64,000 nt of DNA from Ariolimax columbianus. Taxonomy: Eukaryota; Mollusca; Gastropoda; Stylommatophora; Arionidae. How positions within the stretch are numbered: the first letter of the stretch is position 1; the number at the start of each line of letters is the position of its first letter. The notes under the pieces are model-generated. The model worked only from the letters and a program-made list of their open reading frames with translations. It ran no database searches and was not told the origin of the DNA. The translations under genes were made by a program, and so were the position numbers. Below are positions 22,420 to 33,302 of the stretch, piece after piece. The stretch covers positions 128,180,523 to 128,244,522 of the forward strand of contig JAVGWX010000003.1 in the NCBI GenBank assembly GCA_036924085.1. Direction: 5' to 3'.

Positions 22420-24170
22420 TCAACGAGAGACAAACAATACTCGTGAAAGAAGAATGTAACACCACACTTTAACACATCGTCTATAAAAGTCAAAGGAAAG
22501 CCAAAACGATTTGAAGAGGACCTGGTTGGGAATGATAATATTGGTTTTAAAGATAATGTGGGCCCACATGAAAGGGGACTAACAATTAATTTGACGAGTT
22601 ACTTGTGGACTTCTATGCTTGAAGTCAGCTGGTTATGGCGGCACTATTATTCCGCATAAAAGAATAGACAAAAGTACATGAGTACCTTCAGACCACAGGA
22701 CAGAACACCACATTGACCAAATTTGTATAAATTTGAAGTTCAGATAATCATTATACGATGTTAAAGTATGTCGACCAGGCAGACATGGCGTCAGAGAACT
22801 ATCTTCTGAAAGCCCAAATTATGATTTAAAAAAAGTTCTACAACATACAACCACAGACAACAATTTCATGCGGGGTTACTCAGGAATTATAATATACTGG
22901 ATACATTTAAAGAAATAGGTATCATGTATTACAACAAGAAGAAATAGAGAATACAAAAGAGTACAGGCAGATGATAATGGAAATATGGATCGAGACTAAT
23001 GGGGAAAAAAGAACGCCAACACCATTGACGAATATCACCAGAAAATAACAAAGAAAAAAGAAAGGAAAAGCGAGAAAGACTGATTTGAACAGAAGCAAAA
23101 CCAGCATTAATAGAGCTAAGACACCTGTAATGCACACGGAATCCAACACAAAAGTAAAATACATCAGAGAAAACAATAAGACATATATTTATGAGCTAGC
23201 AAGAGTGGAAGACGAAGCTGCAGCTAAAGGAAATACTAAAGCTATGTACAACAACACATAAACTAACAGGAAAAATATAAACAAGCAATTGGTTTTCATT
23301 GAAGATACTGAAGGCATTTTATTAGTAACGCAAATAAGCACATGAAGAGACGAACGGAACATTTAAAAGATCGTTGATATACACCAGTTCCCCAATATTC
23401 CTAAGACCTTCAATAAATAGTAATAAAACTAGGAGATAAACGTGAGTGAAACCAAACAAAGAAGAAATTAAGATGGCGATACTGCTTGTGACAGATGATA
23501 GAGGTACTGGTGCAGACGGTAGGTGTCTCGGCAGAAACAATGACAACATGACACTGACACTTCAACACAAGTCGTTTGGGAAAGAGAGTAAGAACCAGTA
23601 GAAAGAGTAGAAGGTTATGTGACAAGTTGCCTAGTAAGGGAACCCTTAACGGTGTAAACCCTATAGAGTAGAAGACTTTGTGACAAGTTGCCTAGTAAGG
23701 GCAAACCCTTAACCATGTAACACTACAGAGTAGAAGACTTTGTGACAAGTTGCCTAGTAAGGGCAAACCCTTAACCATGTAACACTACAGAGTAGAAGAC
23801 TTTGTGACAAGTTGCCTAGTAAGGGCAAACCCTTAACCATGTAACACTACAGAGTAGAAGACTTTGTGACAAGGTGCCTAGTAAGGGCAAACCCTTAACC
23901 ATGTAACACTACAGAGTAGAAGACTTTGTGACAAGGTGCCTAGTAAAGGCAAACCCTTAACCATGTAACACTACAGAGTAGAATACTTTGTGACAAGGCG
24001 CCTAGTAAGGGCAACCCACAAACATGTGCACACTATAGAGGAATAATATTATTATCAGTGAATCAGAAAATATTGAAGAGCCTCACTCTAGAGAGATTAG
24101 AAGAAGCCCTGGACAAACAGGTGTGAGAGGAATAGGCAAACGTCCACACACTCGATCATTAACAGACAGG
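22420..24170 (+). mobile_element. LINE B remnant (endonuclease-linker-RT start), split by a minisatellite
   Basis: Heavily decayed. In broken frames on the plus strand I read EHHIDQICINLKFR (about 22705), DQADMASENYLLKAQI (about 22773, matching the 'GAD.ASDH.L..A' end of APE-type endonucleases), and EEIKMAILLVTDDRGTGADG (about 23461, the 'EE...A...L...KAPG.DGI' linker before reverse transcriptase). After the tandem array at 23607-24037 comes LERLEEALDKQV (about 24091, the 'L..RL...LD..+...QAGFR' RT start). The catalytic core is missing. Confidence 0.75.
23607..24037 (+). repeat. ~63-bp minisatellite, about 7 copies, inside LINE B
   Basis: The unit is gagtagaagactttgtgaca + agttgcctagtaagggcaaa + cccttaaccatgtaacactaca. 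It sits between the linker and the RT start of LINE B. Confidence 0.9.
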
Positions 24171-24194
24171 GTGATCGTCTGATCAGTTTAGAGG

Positions 24195-24432
24195 CGAGAG
24201 TACTCGCTTTTCATGGCAAAGGTACGGAGTTCAACAAAAATTAACCGCCACGCTTGAGTCTGCCCAGCTGTAAATGGGTACCTCTACTACCGTTAGCGTA
24301 GGAGAAGGCAACGAGGAGGGGAACTGCCTCCCCTACCTCACAAAGCTGTGGCCTTGTATAGTGAAGTACCTAACACTTGATTTCCGACGAGCTGTTAATT
24401 CTGCTGAACTGGTGTGAAACGGAGATGTCTCC
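24195..24432 (+). mobile_element. tRNA-like SINE, family 2
   Basis: Contains gcgagagtactcgcttttca, ggtacggagttcaac, gtctgcccagctgtaaatgg and cctaacacttgatttccgac, all shared with 19930-20165. It has inserted downstream of LINE B. Confidence 0.65.
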
Positions 24433-24439
24433 TATCACA

Positions 24440-25045
24440 TTTTGTCTTTCTGCTGGTTATTGACTGGATCCCGAAGACAACGCTGTCGAACAACGAAAAT
24501 GAAATTCGATAACATTTTACTAAAGAACTTGTGACCTACACTTTGCCAATAACTTGTTCTTGGTGCCCATAACCGCAGTCAGATGTGTTTCAGCACCGTA
24601 GCACAGCGCAGGAAGCACATTGGAATTGAAGGAAGACGCTCGTTGTTTCTGATCTTGGCAACCGTCCAGGACCGTGTTGGAGGGCGAGAAGGCTGCCCAG
24701 CCGTGTCAGTTAAGGTTTCAGGTTTTTCTCCATTCTGAGGAGGGGCCCAATATAGTTGACATCCTTTAATCGCATAGTGGCAAAGAAAACTGGATCACGA
24801 TTGGCGAAAAGATTGCGCAACACTTTGGTCTTCGAGACATTCATCCCCTGTCACTCTTGCCTGCCCTGACCTTCAAGTAGCCGCATCATTTGGTTGACGT
24901 CTGCTTCTGACTCTGTGACGAGTACTATGTGGTTGGCAAATCGAAGAATAAACATATGGATTGGCACTTTCTGAGAGTCAATCCCTTCATTTTCTACCAC
25001 TTTCAAGCAACTCGGATCTCCTATCGACACCGACATCGAAACAGA
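24440..25045 (-). mobile_element. LINE C: reverse transcriptase remnant
   Basis: On the minus strand, LRFANHIVLVTESEADVNQM (about 24940) is the palm region of a non-LTR reverse transcriptase. The catalytic FADD is changed to FANH, so it is certainly dead. Downstream, MNVSKTKVLRNLF and RDPVFFATMRLKDVNYIG match the usual 'MN..KTKVM' and 'L..V..YIYLG' segments. Only about 100 codons are readable; the rest is shifted and broken. Confidence 0.75.
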
Positions 25046-25204
25046 TTATACAAACCTGACTGCAACAACCACACCCGTCTCATCCATTCTTCCAGCAGCC
25101 ACTTACACCACAAAGAGGGGACATAGCAGGAGCACATGGTCCAGGACAGGAGGTTGTCTATCGGTAGAAAAATATGTAATCTACGGACAGGTCTAGTTCA
25201 AATA

Positions 25205-25395
25205 ATGTCACACAAACACGCACTCACGTACGCATGATCGCGGCCGCGCGCGCACATACACCCACACACACCGCACGCCCACACATACACGCACACAAAC
25301 ATACGCGCAAACATACAACATGCACTCATATACACCACACATACACACGTACGCACACACACATACACACACACACAAACACATGCATATACATA
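25205..25395 (+). repeat. (CA)n-rich low-complexity tract
   Basis: acacac-rich sequence with gcgcgcgc and acgcac interruptions over about 190 bp. Confidence 0.9.
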
Positions 25396-25407
25396 TGATA
25401 TAGACAG

Positions 25408-26040
25408 ACTACGGACGGACGGACGGACCAACGAACGGGCAGAGAGACAGACAAACGGACGGACGGGTGGATGGATGATTGGGTGAGAGGATTTGGGTAG
25501 ATGGGTGTAGGTAGATCGGTGTGGGTGGGTGGGTGTGGATAGGTGGGTGTGGGTTGATGGGTAGGTGGGTGTGGGTAGGTGGGTGTGGGTAGATGGGTGT
25601 GGGTAGATTGGTATGGGTAGGTAGAGAAATAGTAAGAGACAGAGAAGTCAGAAACATATAGAGAGTGAATAGAGAGAAATAAATAGAGGCACATAAAGAG
25701 GCTGCAAGAGTGATACTCAGAGAAAGAAAGGTACAGAGAGAAGTACATGGAACAACATACATAAAAAGAGAACGAGTGAGAGATGTACAAGTACACAGAG
25801 AAAACCGTATAGACACCGAGAGAGATAGACAGTAAATGAGGCGCATTGAGGGACACCGAGAGTGACAGAGTGAAAATATAAACACTGAGAGATAGGCTGA
25901 GAGAGAGACATTGAGAGGACGCAGATATAAGCAGGGAAGAGAAATACAGAGGATGCAGAAAGATAGAGAATGTTGGAGAAAGAAAGAGAAGGAGAGAGAG
26001 ACAGCGAGAGAGAGAGAGAGAGAGAGAGAAGAGATTGGGG
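25408..26040 (+). repeat. Composite simple repeats: (GGAC)n, (GGGTGTGGGTA)n, GA-rich
   Basis: Three consecutive blocks: ggacggacggacggacc at 25413-25429 and related; tgggtgtgggtagatgggtg variants at 25496-25622; then AGAG-rich sequence up to 26040, ending in a pure (ga)n run at about 26005-26030. The long open frames of Ser/Leu/Thr/Pro over this region are compositional. Confidence 0.9.
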
Positions 26041-26885
26041 AGAGGGGGAGAAGATCGTCAACCGGAACTATCACCATCATCAAGTTCCCTGCTGCCCTCA
26101 ACGATTGGTACGCCTTCTGACTGTCAAACAACACGCTTAGATTAGACTTCCTCTGTTTTCACTTCTGTTTTCCCTCTTGCCGTCAAAGGACTGTATTCTC
26201 TTATCTGCTCAGACTCTTCTATTTATCGATCTTACCGTCCAGTTCGCTCGACTTTCCACATTAACATTCAATAGATATGTACTCTCACGTGACACAATCA
26301 CTTCCTTCAGTTTCATAGTATTCTCCCATCTTTCTTTCCCCAATCTCCTCTAACCTTTCCGCTCCAGAAATAATAAACAAGAAGCATTAGCCCTATCACG
26401 TGTCACCATAAGCTGAATTGGGATTGACTTAAATCTCACTGATTGGTCAATCTGGTCACGTGCTCAGATGATTCTTCCAACCATGACCTAATTTAATAAT
26501 AGGCCTGCGCAATGACAGAAAACCCATTTTGTGACGTCACATACTACGTCCTACTCGATACAAGAATTATTATGAGTTTGGAACTGCTGGTGACTTTATG
26601 AATAGCAATATGCATTACAGAAACACATTGTTAGATGACAACATTGTTAGAGGATACATCAACACACACACTAGACACACCACACACATCAGACACATAC
26701 AGGAAGACATTCATTAGAGAAACACATTGTTAGATGGCAATATAGTTAGATGATACATCAACACTTATCAGACTCACCACACAGATCAGAATCACACAAA
26801 AGAATTATTATGAATTGATCTAGTATTTTCTTCTACAATATAAAAGTAAATGAATATAAAAAAATGAATTCCTTACCTTTTGTTG
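26041..26885. other. Unassigned; short internal duplication
   Basis: aacacattgttagatg(a/g)caa and gatacatcaacac occur at 26620-26675 and again at 26722-26765. A caagaattattatgag(t/a)t motif is at 26562 and 26801. No coding features were recognised. Confidence 0.4.
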
Positions 26886-27261
26886 CAAATTGTTTGCGCC
26901 AAGTTTATAATCAACCCATGCTCCATACAGAGAAATAAAACAAATTCACGGCACAAAATACAACAAATAAAGGTTGAAAGTGATCCTTTTCACAGAATCC
27001 TGACCTGAAACCAACTGCATACCCATCTTTGTTTCCTAAACACGCTATAATAGTTGCCACATGCGTGTCAATAAATATGCCTACATGAAGGAACGCATAG
27101 AAAATATAATGAAACTGTTGTGAAAATTTAGTAAGTTGTATCTTGTTGCTGGAAGATTTATCTGTCATGGATGTGTCGTTGTGCATTTTTCTGTAGTTGT
27201 TCAAAAATACATTGGAAATAATTGATAATGCTTGTAAAACAATTTTTGATTTGTGACATCC

Positions 27262-27385
27262 ATCAGCACAGATGCCACCTACTACATCAGCACAGATGTC
27301 ACATACTACATCAGCACAGATGCCACCTACTACATCAGCACAGATGTCACATACTACATCAGCACAGATGCCACCATACTACATC
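27262..27385 (+). repeat. 24-bp minisatellite, about 5 copies
   Basis: catcagcacagatg(c/t)cac followed by (c/a)tacta repeats with a 24-bp period in two alternating variants (cctacta and atacta), giving an effective 48-bp higher-order unit. It lies inside the P-like element remnant. Confidence 0.9.
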
Positions 27386-29640
27386 TGTAAAATGCTCCTC
27401 GATATTGCGTTTCACAATATGCATTAACAACTTCTTGTGCAGTTTACATGCAATGCATTTTGCTTCTAGCTATGGTGGTATGAGCCCCTGCATTGCTGCA
27501 TAAGATACAAATATCAAGAGTGTGACAAGTTGCGAAGGGTACGTTAAACCTCCATGGTCTAGTAACTGTATATACTCAGTAAAAATAATATCTTGACGAA
27601 ATTCAACCGATATTGTTTTATCCTTCTGCAGTAGACCCTTGCATGAAATGCATTGAACCTTTCCTATAACTTTACCAGAGACAAAACCAGCACTATAGAC
27701 CAAGGTTTGTTCTGTTCCTTCACTACAACCCAACTCTTCATTCGGATCAATGAGAACAAATACTTGATCAACAACAAATGAAGTGGCTTCACTACCAACA
27801 CCAGAATCCTCACCATGGTTGCCATTACTGACAATCATCATTTTGCTAGTTCATTTACTGCAGTCACTGTATGCAAAATGCACTGTGTGTTTCTTTAGTC
27901 AGCTTTCCATTAGAACCCGATAAGTGCCCCCACTGTATCAGCCATGCTGCAAACTTCTCTAAATAATGAATCGACTCATCATTAGCAGATGTTATTGGGT
28001 TTGAAAAGGGATTCCGTTTAATAGTGCCAATGAACTTACTCTTAACATTGACCATTTTCTAACCTTCTGACAGTCCATTCTGGAAGGGAAAATAACCTTG
28101 TAGTTCAGAGTTGGGACTAGCTTGGCAATATTTAGACGCTCCTTGCTATGAAGCTGCTTCAAGTGAGAAAAGGTAGTAGCTGGAGTGTGATCAGTACAAC
28201 AAGCAGATTATGCACTAAGAAGTGATCCCCTTGTAGAAAGGTAAATTAATGTTTGCTATGAATCTTTTAAATTTATCCAATTTCTACAGATGCATTTCAG
28301 CAAGTGCACAGAATCGTAAGACGGAAAAAAATTTTTGTGCAAACATTACTAGGGTTTTCAATGTAGGTGATGTTTGGTTTCAGAAGATTTGTATATACTT
28401 TTCAGTTTACAGCATTATTATCTGCAAGAACAGCGATGACTGTGAAACCACAGTCTTGCACAACATTGATGATCTGCAGTAACTTTGTGCTCAGATGGTC
28501 TGATGTCATCCTGTGCATCAGTGCAAGCTCTACCACTTCCTGATAAGTTCCTAATACTGAAGAACATTAAGAAAGCCCGCTCTGTTGTTGCTGTTTTGGT
28601 AGAGTTTGAAGCAGTACCCAGTAACTGACCTGCCGAATAAGTCACAGCTGATTTAACATAAATCTCATCCATTTGAATGGCTACAATCTTTTCCAGTTCA
28701 TTGCGTTTGCTTGTTTAAATCTTCAAGTATCTGGAGATGCTTCCATCATCAGCAGACACTGAAAATGGAGATGTTAAATTTCTCAAGGTGCTTGGACGAG
28801 AGATGAGATTTTCTAATAAATCTGTAACAAGCTGGTGATTTTATGAATAACATGAAAGCAAAGCACAATTTCAGAGCTGTGTTTATCAGTGATAACAGGC
28901 TGCAACTGCTCTGCCATAAACGTTAATTGCTTTTCAGATATTGGCATATTTATTTCTTAAAATGAAAGTAGTCATTCTTCTAAACTTTTTAACATAGTGC
29001 ATGTTTCCTCAACTAAATCCTTGACAGTGACACTGCATTGAGAAGTTTCAGGTTTATATTTCCTGAAATGGATCATTAGATTTTCAAGCTGTGACCACCT
29101 TTCAAGTTTACTGTTATTTATAATCCAGTATATGTTTAGCGGTAACCTTTTTATTCCTGAGATAGACTTCTACAGACATGTCAGGTAACACTTTAATGCT
29201 GACATTTATGTAACGTGCAGTGTTTTCATCGATAGCCACGCAGTACAGTATAATACAGGTATGAGCTCCATCTAGCAAAGTAAACTTACATGGCTTTTCT
29301 AACAATCCTTTCAATGTCGCACTAACCTGAGACTGAAGAGTGTGGTAGTTCTATATAACATCTGACAAAAGCCAGTCATTGATTTTTTCATCATGCTTTC
29401 TCACAATTTCGGAAGCACGTTCTTCTGGATTTTTGCGAGGTTGATGTATGTCGACTAATAAATAGGAAGGCAGTTTGGGAAACAATGTAGGAAATGTATT
29501 TGGTTTTAGAGCAGGTCACTTTCGTGGAAGCACATGTGTAACTCCAGACGTGTCTGTGTAAATATGGCTTATAATAATATCACAGGCTCGAAAATGCTAG
29601 ATATACACCACGCTGGCATTAGTTAGTACGTAATATTTCA

Positions 29641-29648
29641 TAGCGATG
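29641..29648 (+). repeat. Imperfect target duplication, left (SINE in THAP)
   Basis: tagcgatg here faces tagggatg at 29892-29899, seven of eight identical, at the two ends of the inserted SINE. Confidence 0.6.
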
Positions 29649-29891
29649 GGGATTCCGTGGCGAAGTGGTTAAGCCACCGGGCTCGTGATCAGGTGGTGTA
29701 GGTTCGAATCCGGACTCCGCCGTCTTTTTCACAGATGCTTGATGCGGGGTTCCTTGCATCTCGTAGTCGCCCCCTAGTCAAGAGAGTGAGGATGAAAAGT
29801 AGCGCAGTTAATCCTTTCTAAAAATAGTGCTAGTGAAATTAATTATGCAATCATCGTCTACGATGGACGGCGGCCTTTGCCTTTTTTTACC
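29649..29891 (+). mobile_element. tRNA-derived SINE, family 3, nested in the THAP domain
   Basis: A tRNA-like head has A box gtggcgaagtggttaagcca and B box gtaggttcgaatccggac, an acceptor-like gggattccg start, and a body (agagagtgaggatgaaaagt, agtgctagtg, gacggcggcctttgc) ending in a T-run. The body matches 40215-40395. Removing 29649-29899 rejoins the two halves of the THAP coding sequence in one frame, which fixes the ends well. Confidence 0.85.
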
Positions 29892-29899
29892 TAGGGATG
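29892..29899 (+). repeat. Imperfect target duplication, right (SINE in THAP)
   Basis: tagggatg; partner of 29641-29648. Confidence 0.6.
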
Positions 29900-30189
29900 T
29901 ATTTAATCCACTTTTCCCTAGTTTCTGCATTACGTGGAAACCTATATTCTGGCAACTCCTGTGACGTAGCTGATTCCAGGCTGTATCGGTTAATGATGGT
30001 CCCCTGGATCAATTAGTTACGTGGAGAGGGGGGACCTGCTGCACTTGCAACAGCTTGTTCTCCATAGAACAATAACCAATCTTATGACACAAGTGCATAA
30101 ACAGTTAAACTGGGATGTTGGAATCTCATACCATGCTAACTGGACTATTTGATAACCTGTATTATATTTTTAAAATGCCAGAAAGACAC

Positions 30190-32640
30190 GCGTAATCAAT
30201 GACGAACTGAAAAGACTGGATGTGGACATTGTAGCACTCAAAACGCAGTTAGCGGGCTCGGGACAATAAGTGAGAAAGTCTACTTATTCTACTGGCAAGG
30301 AAGAGACCCCAGCGGAAAGAGAGAGCACGGTGTATGCTTTGCCGTTAAAAAGTCTCTATTACATTTGGTTGAACCAGGTGTGAATGGCTCAGAACGCCTG
30401 CTTACGCTTCGTCTCTATACTACAGAAGGTCCCATCACCTGTGTCAGTGTATATGCACCTACCTTGTGCTCCACACCTGAAATCAAAGATCAGTTATATG
30501 ACGATTTATCGTTAAAAGCATCCATAGTCAAGAACAGCTTGTTCTTCTAGGTGATTTCAATGTTAGAGTGGACGTTGATCGCGGCTCTTGACCTTCATGT
30601 CTTGACAAGTTCAGAGTTGAACAAATTAATGAAAATGGCCAGCGGCTCGTGAGCTCTGTGCCTACCATGAACTTTGTATGACCAACTCTTATTTTCAGAC
30701 CAAACCCCAGCATAAGGTATCGTGGATGCACCCACGATCAAAGCATTGGCATCAGCTGGATCTAATTCTTGTCAGAAAATCTCTCCTTAAGTATGTGCTC
30801 CTGACACGCACTTACCATCAGCTGGATCTAATTCTTGTCAGAAAATCTCTCCTTTAGTATGTGCTCCTGGCGCGCACTTACCATCAGCTGGATCTAATTC
30901 TTGTCAGAAGATCTCTCCTTAAGTATGTGCTCCTAGCGCGCACTTACCATCAGCTGGATCTAACTCTTGTCAGAAGATCTCTCCTTAAGTATGTGCTCCT
31001 GGCGCGCACTTACCATAGTGCAGACTGTGACACTGATCATTCTTTGGTTCGCTATAAATAAAATTGCAGCCAAAGAAGTTTCATCACACCAGAAGCAGGC
31101 AAACCACGTGTCGACGCAAGTAGACTATCGGACCCTGCGCTGATCAAGAGATTTCACAATGCTTTTCAGGAAACTCTCAATACCCAACATCATGACACCG
31201 CTGTAACAGAGACCTGGCAGCATCATCGAAATGACATACACAACACTGCACTTGCTACATTTGGAAGAAGAATTGTTAAATCAATTGACTGGTTTGAAGC
31301 GAAATTAGAGGATATGACACCCTTCATTGAGGCCAAGCGCGGATCTGATTAAATACAAGCAGCTTCCAAATGCAGGTACTCTGTACAACTTCCAGTCCAC
31401 CAGACGCCAGGTGCAACAAACAGCTCGTCGGTGTGCTAATAAGTATTGGCTACAGCTTAATGAAAACATTCAGTCTGCAGCACAAACATGGAACATAAGA
31501 CAAATGTACGATGGTATAAAGAAAGCTATTGTCTCTGCTAGTAAGAAAACAGCACCGCTCACATTCATCACTGGTGAGCAAATAAAAGATAAAGGAAAGC
31601 AGATGGAGCGATGGGCCGATCACTATTCTAAGCTCTCGCCTGATTTGATCAAACGCTGTAAAGTTACACTCTTGCAACCGCTGTACACGATGTTATGTCA
31701 GTGCTGGAAAAAGGTCACAATACCTCAAGACTTGTATGAGAGATGCACAGATTGTAACAGTATACAAACACAAAGCTGATAGAAGTGACTGTAATAGCTA
31801 TCGAGGTGTCTCTCTGCTTAGAGTTGTCTTAATAAGACTACAGAAATAGGCTGAGTGTGTGTATCCAGAGTCACAGCGTGGATTCAGGTCCGGAAGATCA
31901 ACGATAGACATGATTTTCTCTCTTCGCATCGATAATTATGAACAGGCAGCTGTGCATCAATTCACATTCCTGAGATCCCTAATCAATGATCAGCTGTCTC
32001 TAGATCCAGAAATAGACAGTCACATTGGCAAAGCTGCTGTTACATTTGTTCGCGTCACAAAGCGTGTTTGGAAAAACCAGAAGCTGGCAATAAAAATCAA
32101 GGCCATGGTATACAATGCATGTGTTGTAAGCACACTTCTTTAAGGCGGCGAGACTTGGACAACTTATGCCAAACAAGAGCACAGGCTTAACACCTTCCAG
32201 CTACATCACCTGTGATTCATTTTTTGAATTACATGGAGGGACAGAGTGACAAATGCAGAGGTGTACTCTCGCACTGGTCTTCCAAGCATGTACACTCTAC
32301 TTATGTAGCGAAGACTACGATGGCTTGGTCATGTTCGTCGCATGGAAGATGGTCGCATTCCCAAATATATCATATATGGACAATTGGCGAATGGCACGAG
32401 AACAGTTGGCCGACCACAGTTGAGGTTCAAAGATGTGTGCAAGCGTGATATGAAGGCCCTGGACATGAATCTGACATCCTGGGAAGACGAAGCTGAAGAC
32501 CGATCCAGGTGGAGATGTACCCAGAATGACCATATCACGCTTGGTGAAGCGAAGCTCTTGCAACACAGAGAAGTGAAAAGACAACGCCGCAAGGAGAAAG
32601 ACAACAAAAGCTAAGTATACATTTTATTGTTGCTATTATT
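30190..32640 (+). mobile_element. LINE D: RTE-like remnant with deleted RT core
   Basis: On the plus strand the order of a full LINE is readable in broken frames. Endonuclease pieces are DIVALKTQL, EHGVCFAVKKS and TCVSVYAPTL (about 30215-30470), then a QLDLILVRR segment amplified four times (30749-31010), then SADCDTDHSLVRYK (31016, catalytic Asp-His). A linker follows (MYDGIKKAIVSASKKTAPL and DKGKQMERWADHYSKL, 31500-31640). RT start YPESQRGFRSGRSTIDMIF (31861) jumps directly to thumb FLRSLINDQLSLDPEIDSHI (about 31970), so the whole palm with its FADD box is missing. The C terminus reads RLRWLGHVRRMEDGRIPK-like and ends at 32612 before a T-rich stretch. It is related to LINE A but shorter and more decayed. 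Confidence 0.88.
30749..31010 (+). repeat. 66-bp (22-codon) tandem array inside LINE D endonuclease
   Basis: Units starting gcacttaccatcagctggat occur at 30808, 30874 and 30940, with partial units before 30808 and at 31006. The period is exactly 66 bp. Each unit encodes HQLDLILVRRSLLKYVLLAR plus TY, the segment just before the catalytic SADCDTDHS box. Confidence 0.92.
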
Positions 32641-32939
32641 ATTTTTTTCCACTCCAAGTCATATCATCTAATAGTCAGTCATGACTAAAAGGGGCTACTA
32701 CTATATCCAATGTCAGAACCGAATTACAATCTTGAAATAACAGAAGCAAATAGTACAAAATCTGGAATGAGTGCCAGAACCTGAGGTGTGTGTATCCCAT
32801 TGTTTTCTCACATGATGTCTGAAGTACGAGACATTGTGATAGAGAAATGCCGGAGCTAATACACCTTTATCAATGACTGGTCAAATGAACACTACAAAAT
32901 GGGCACCTGCGTTGCAACTATTTTAGTCATCATTATTAA

Positions 32940-33295
32940 TTAAACTGTTGACTTCCCATTGGAACATAGGTCCGCAGCAGGTGCTCTCCGTCTGTTGATG
33001 TTCTGAATTGTCCTCTGAAGTTCTGCATACGAGTCATCGACTGAGCAGGTTTCCACTTTCACAGTTTCGCTGTCGACAAAAAAAAAGCCACTGCCTAAAT
33101 ACTAGAACTCATTGACCAATTGAAAAGCGATATCATTTGCACTTTCGTTGAGTGGTCCATGTTTCTTTGTTCGTCTCGTTATTTCGTGTATATAGAATAG
33201 GCTGTTGCAAGTGCATTCACGTGATTTTGCTGTTTATTTTCAATGTCGTACAATAAACACTGATCATCTGCAAAGACCATTTCGTGTACTGAGTT
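32940..33295 (-). mobile_element. LINE E: reverse transcriptase palm fragment
   Basis: The minus strand encodes MVFADDQCLLYDIENKQ (about 33280), a clear FADD catalytic box. Further on, NESANDIAFQLVNEF with LGSGFFFVDSETVKVET resembles the 'V..F.YLGS.' segment. Only about 110 codons are present. It abuts the 3' tail of LINE F. Confidence 0.7.
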
Positions 33296-33302
33296 CTGTT
33301 CT

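Larger units (their letters stand above)
26911..30040 (-). pseudogene. P-element/THAP9-like transposase, broken
   Basis: In living elements this protein binds element ends and catalyses transposition. Readable motifs in order: RYSLESATSQELPEYRFPRN and EKWIKYI (THAP N half, about 30000-29905); then, across a SINE, VVYI*HF and ALKPNTFPTLFPKLPSYL (THAP C half, about 29610-29470; the Cys of the usual 'VCS.HF' reads as Tyr and a stop follows); DEIYVKSAVTYSAGQL (28672, first catalytic Asp region); VIAVLADNNAVN (about 28420, second Asp region); HLKQLHSKERLNIAKLV (about 28150); KLTKETHSAFCIQ (27870); YSAGFVSGKVIGKVQCISC and LLDHGGLTYPSQL (27700-27540). These match P-element/THAP9-type transposases by order and spacing. 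Multiple stops and shifts make it inactive. Confidence 0.8.
26890..30050 (-). mobile_element. P-element-like (THAP) DNA transposon remnant
   Basis: A decayed cut-and-paste transposon of the P superfamily, read on the minus strand from an N-terminal THAP zinc finger (about 30040-29500) to a P-transposase C terminus (about 27100-27470). The middle carries the catalytic-domain motifs. I did not find convincing terminal inverted repeats, so the outer limits are approximate. The element carries a nested SINE at 29649-29891 inside the THAP domain and a 24-bp tandem array at 27262-27385 near its 3' side. Confidence 0.8.

Noticed and set aside
25326..26134. 241- and 176-codon minus-strand frames
   Set aside because: Composition follows the GGGTGT and AGAG simple repeats; no globular segment or motif.
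29649..29722. Functional tRNA gene
   Set aside because: A/B boxes are good, but the sequence continues into a SINE body shared with 40210-40398 and is bounded by a target duplication.
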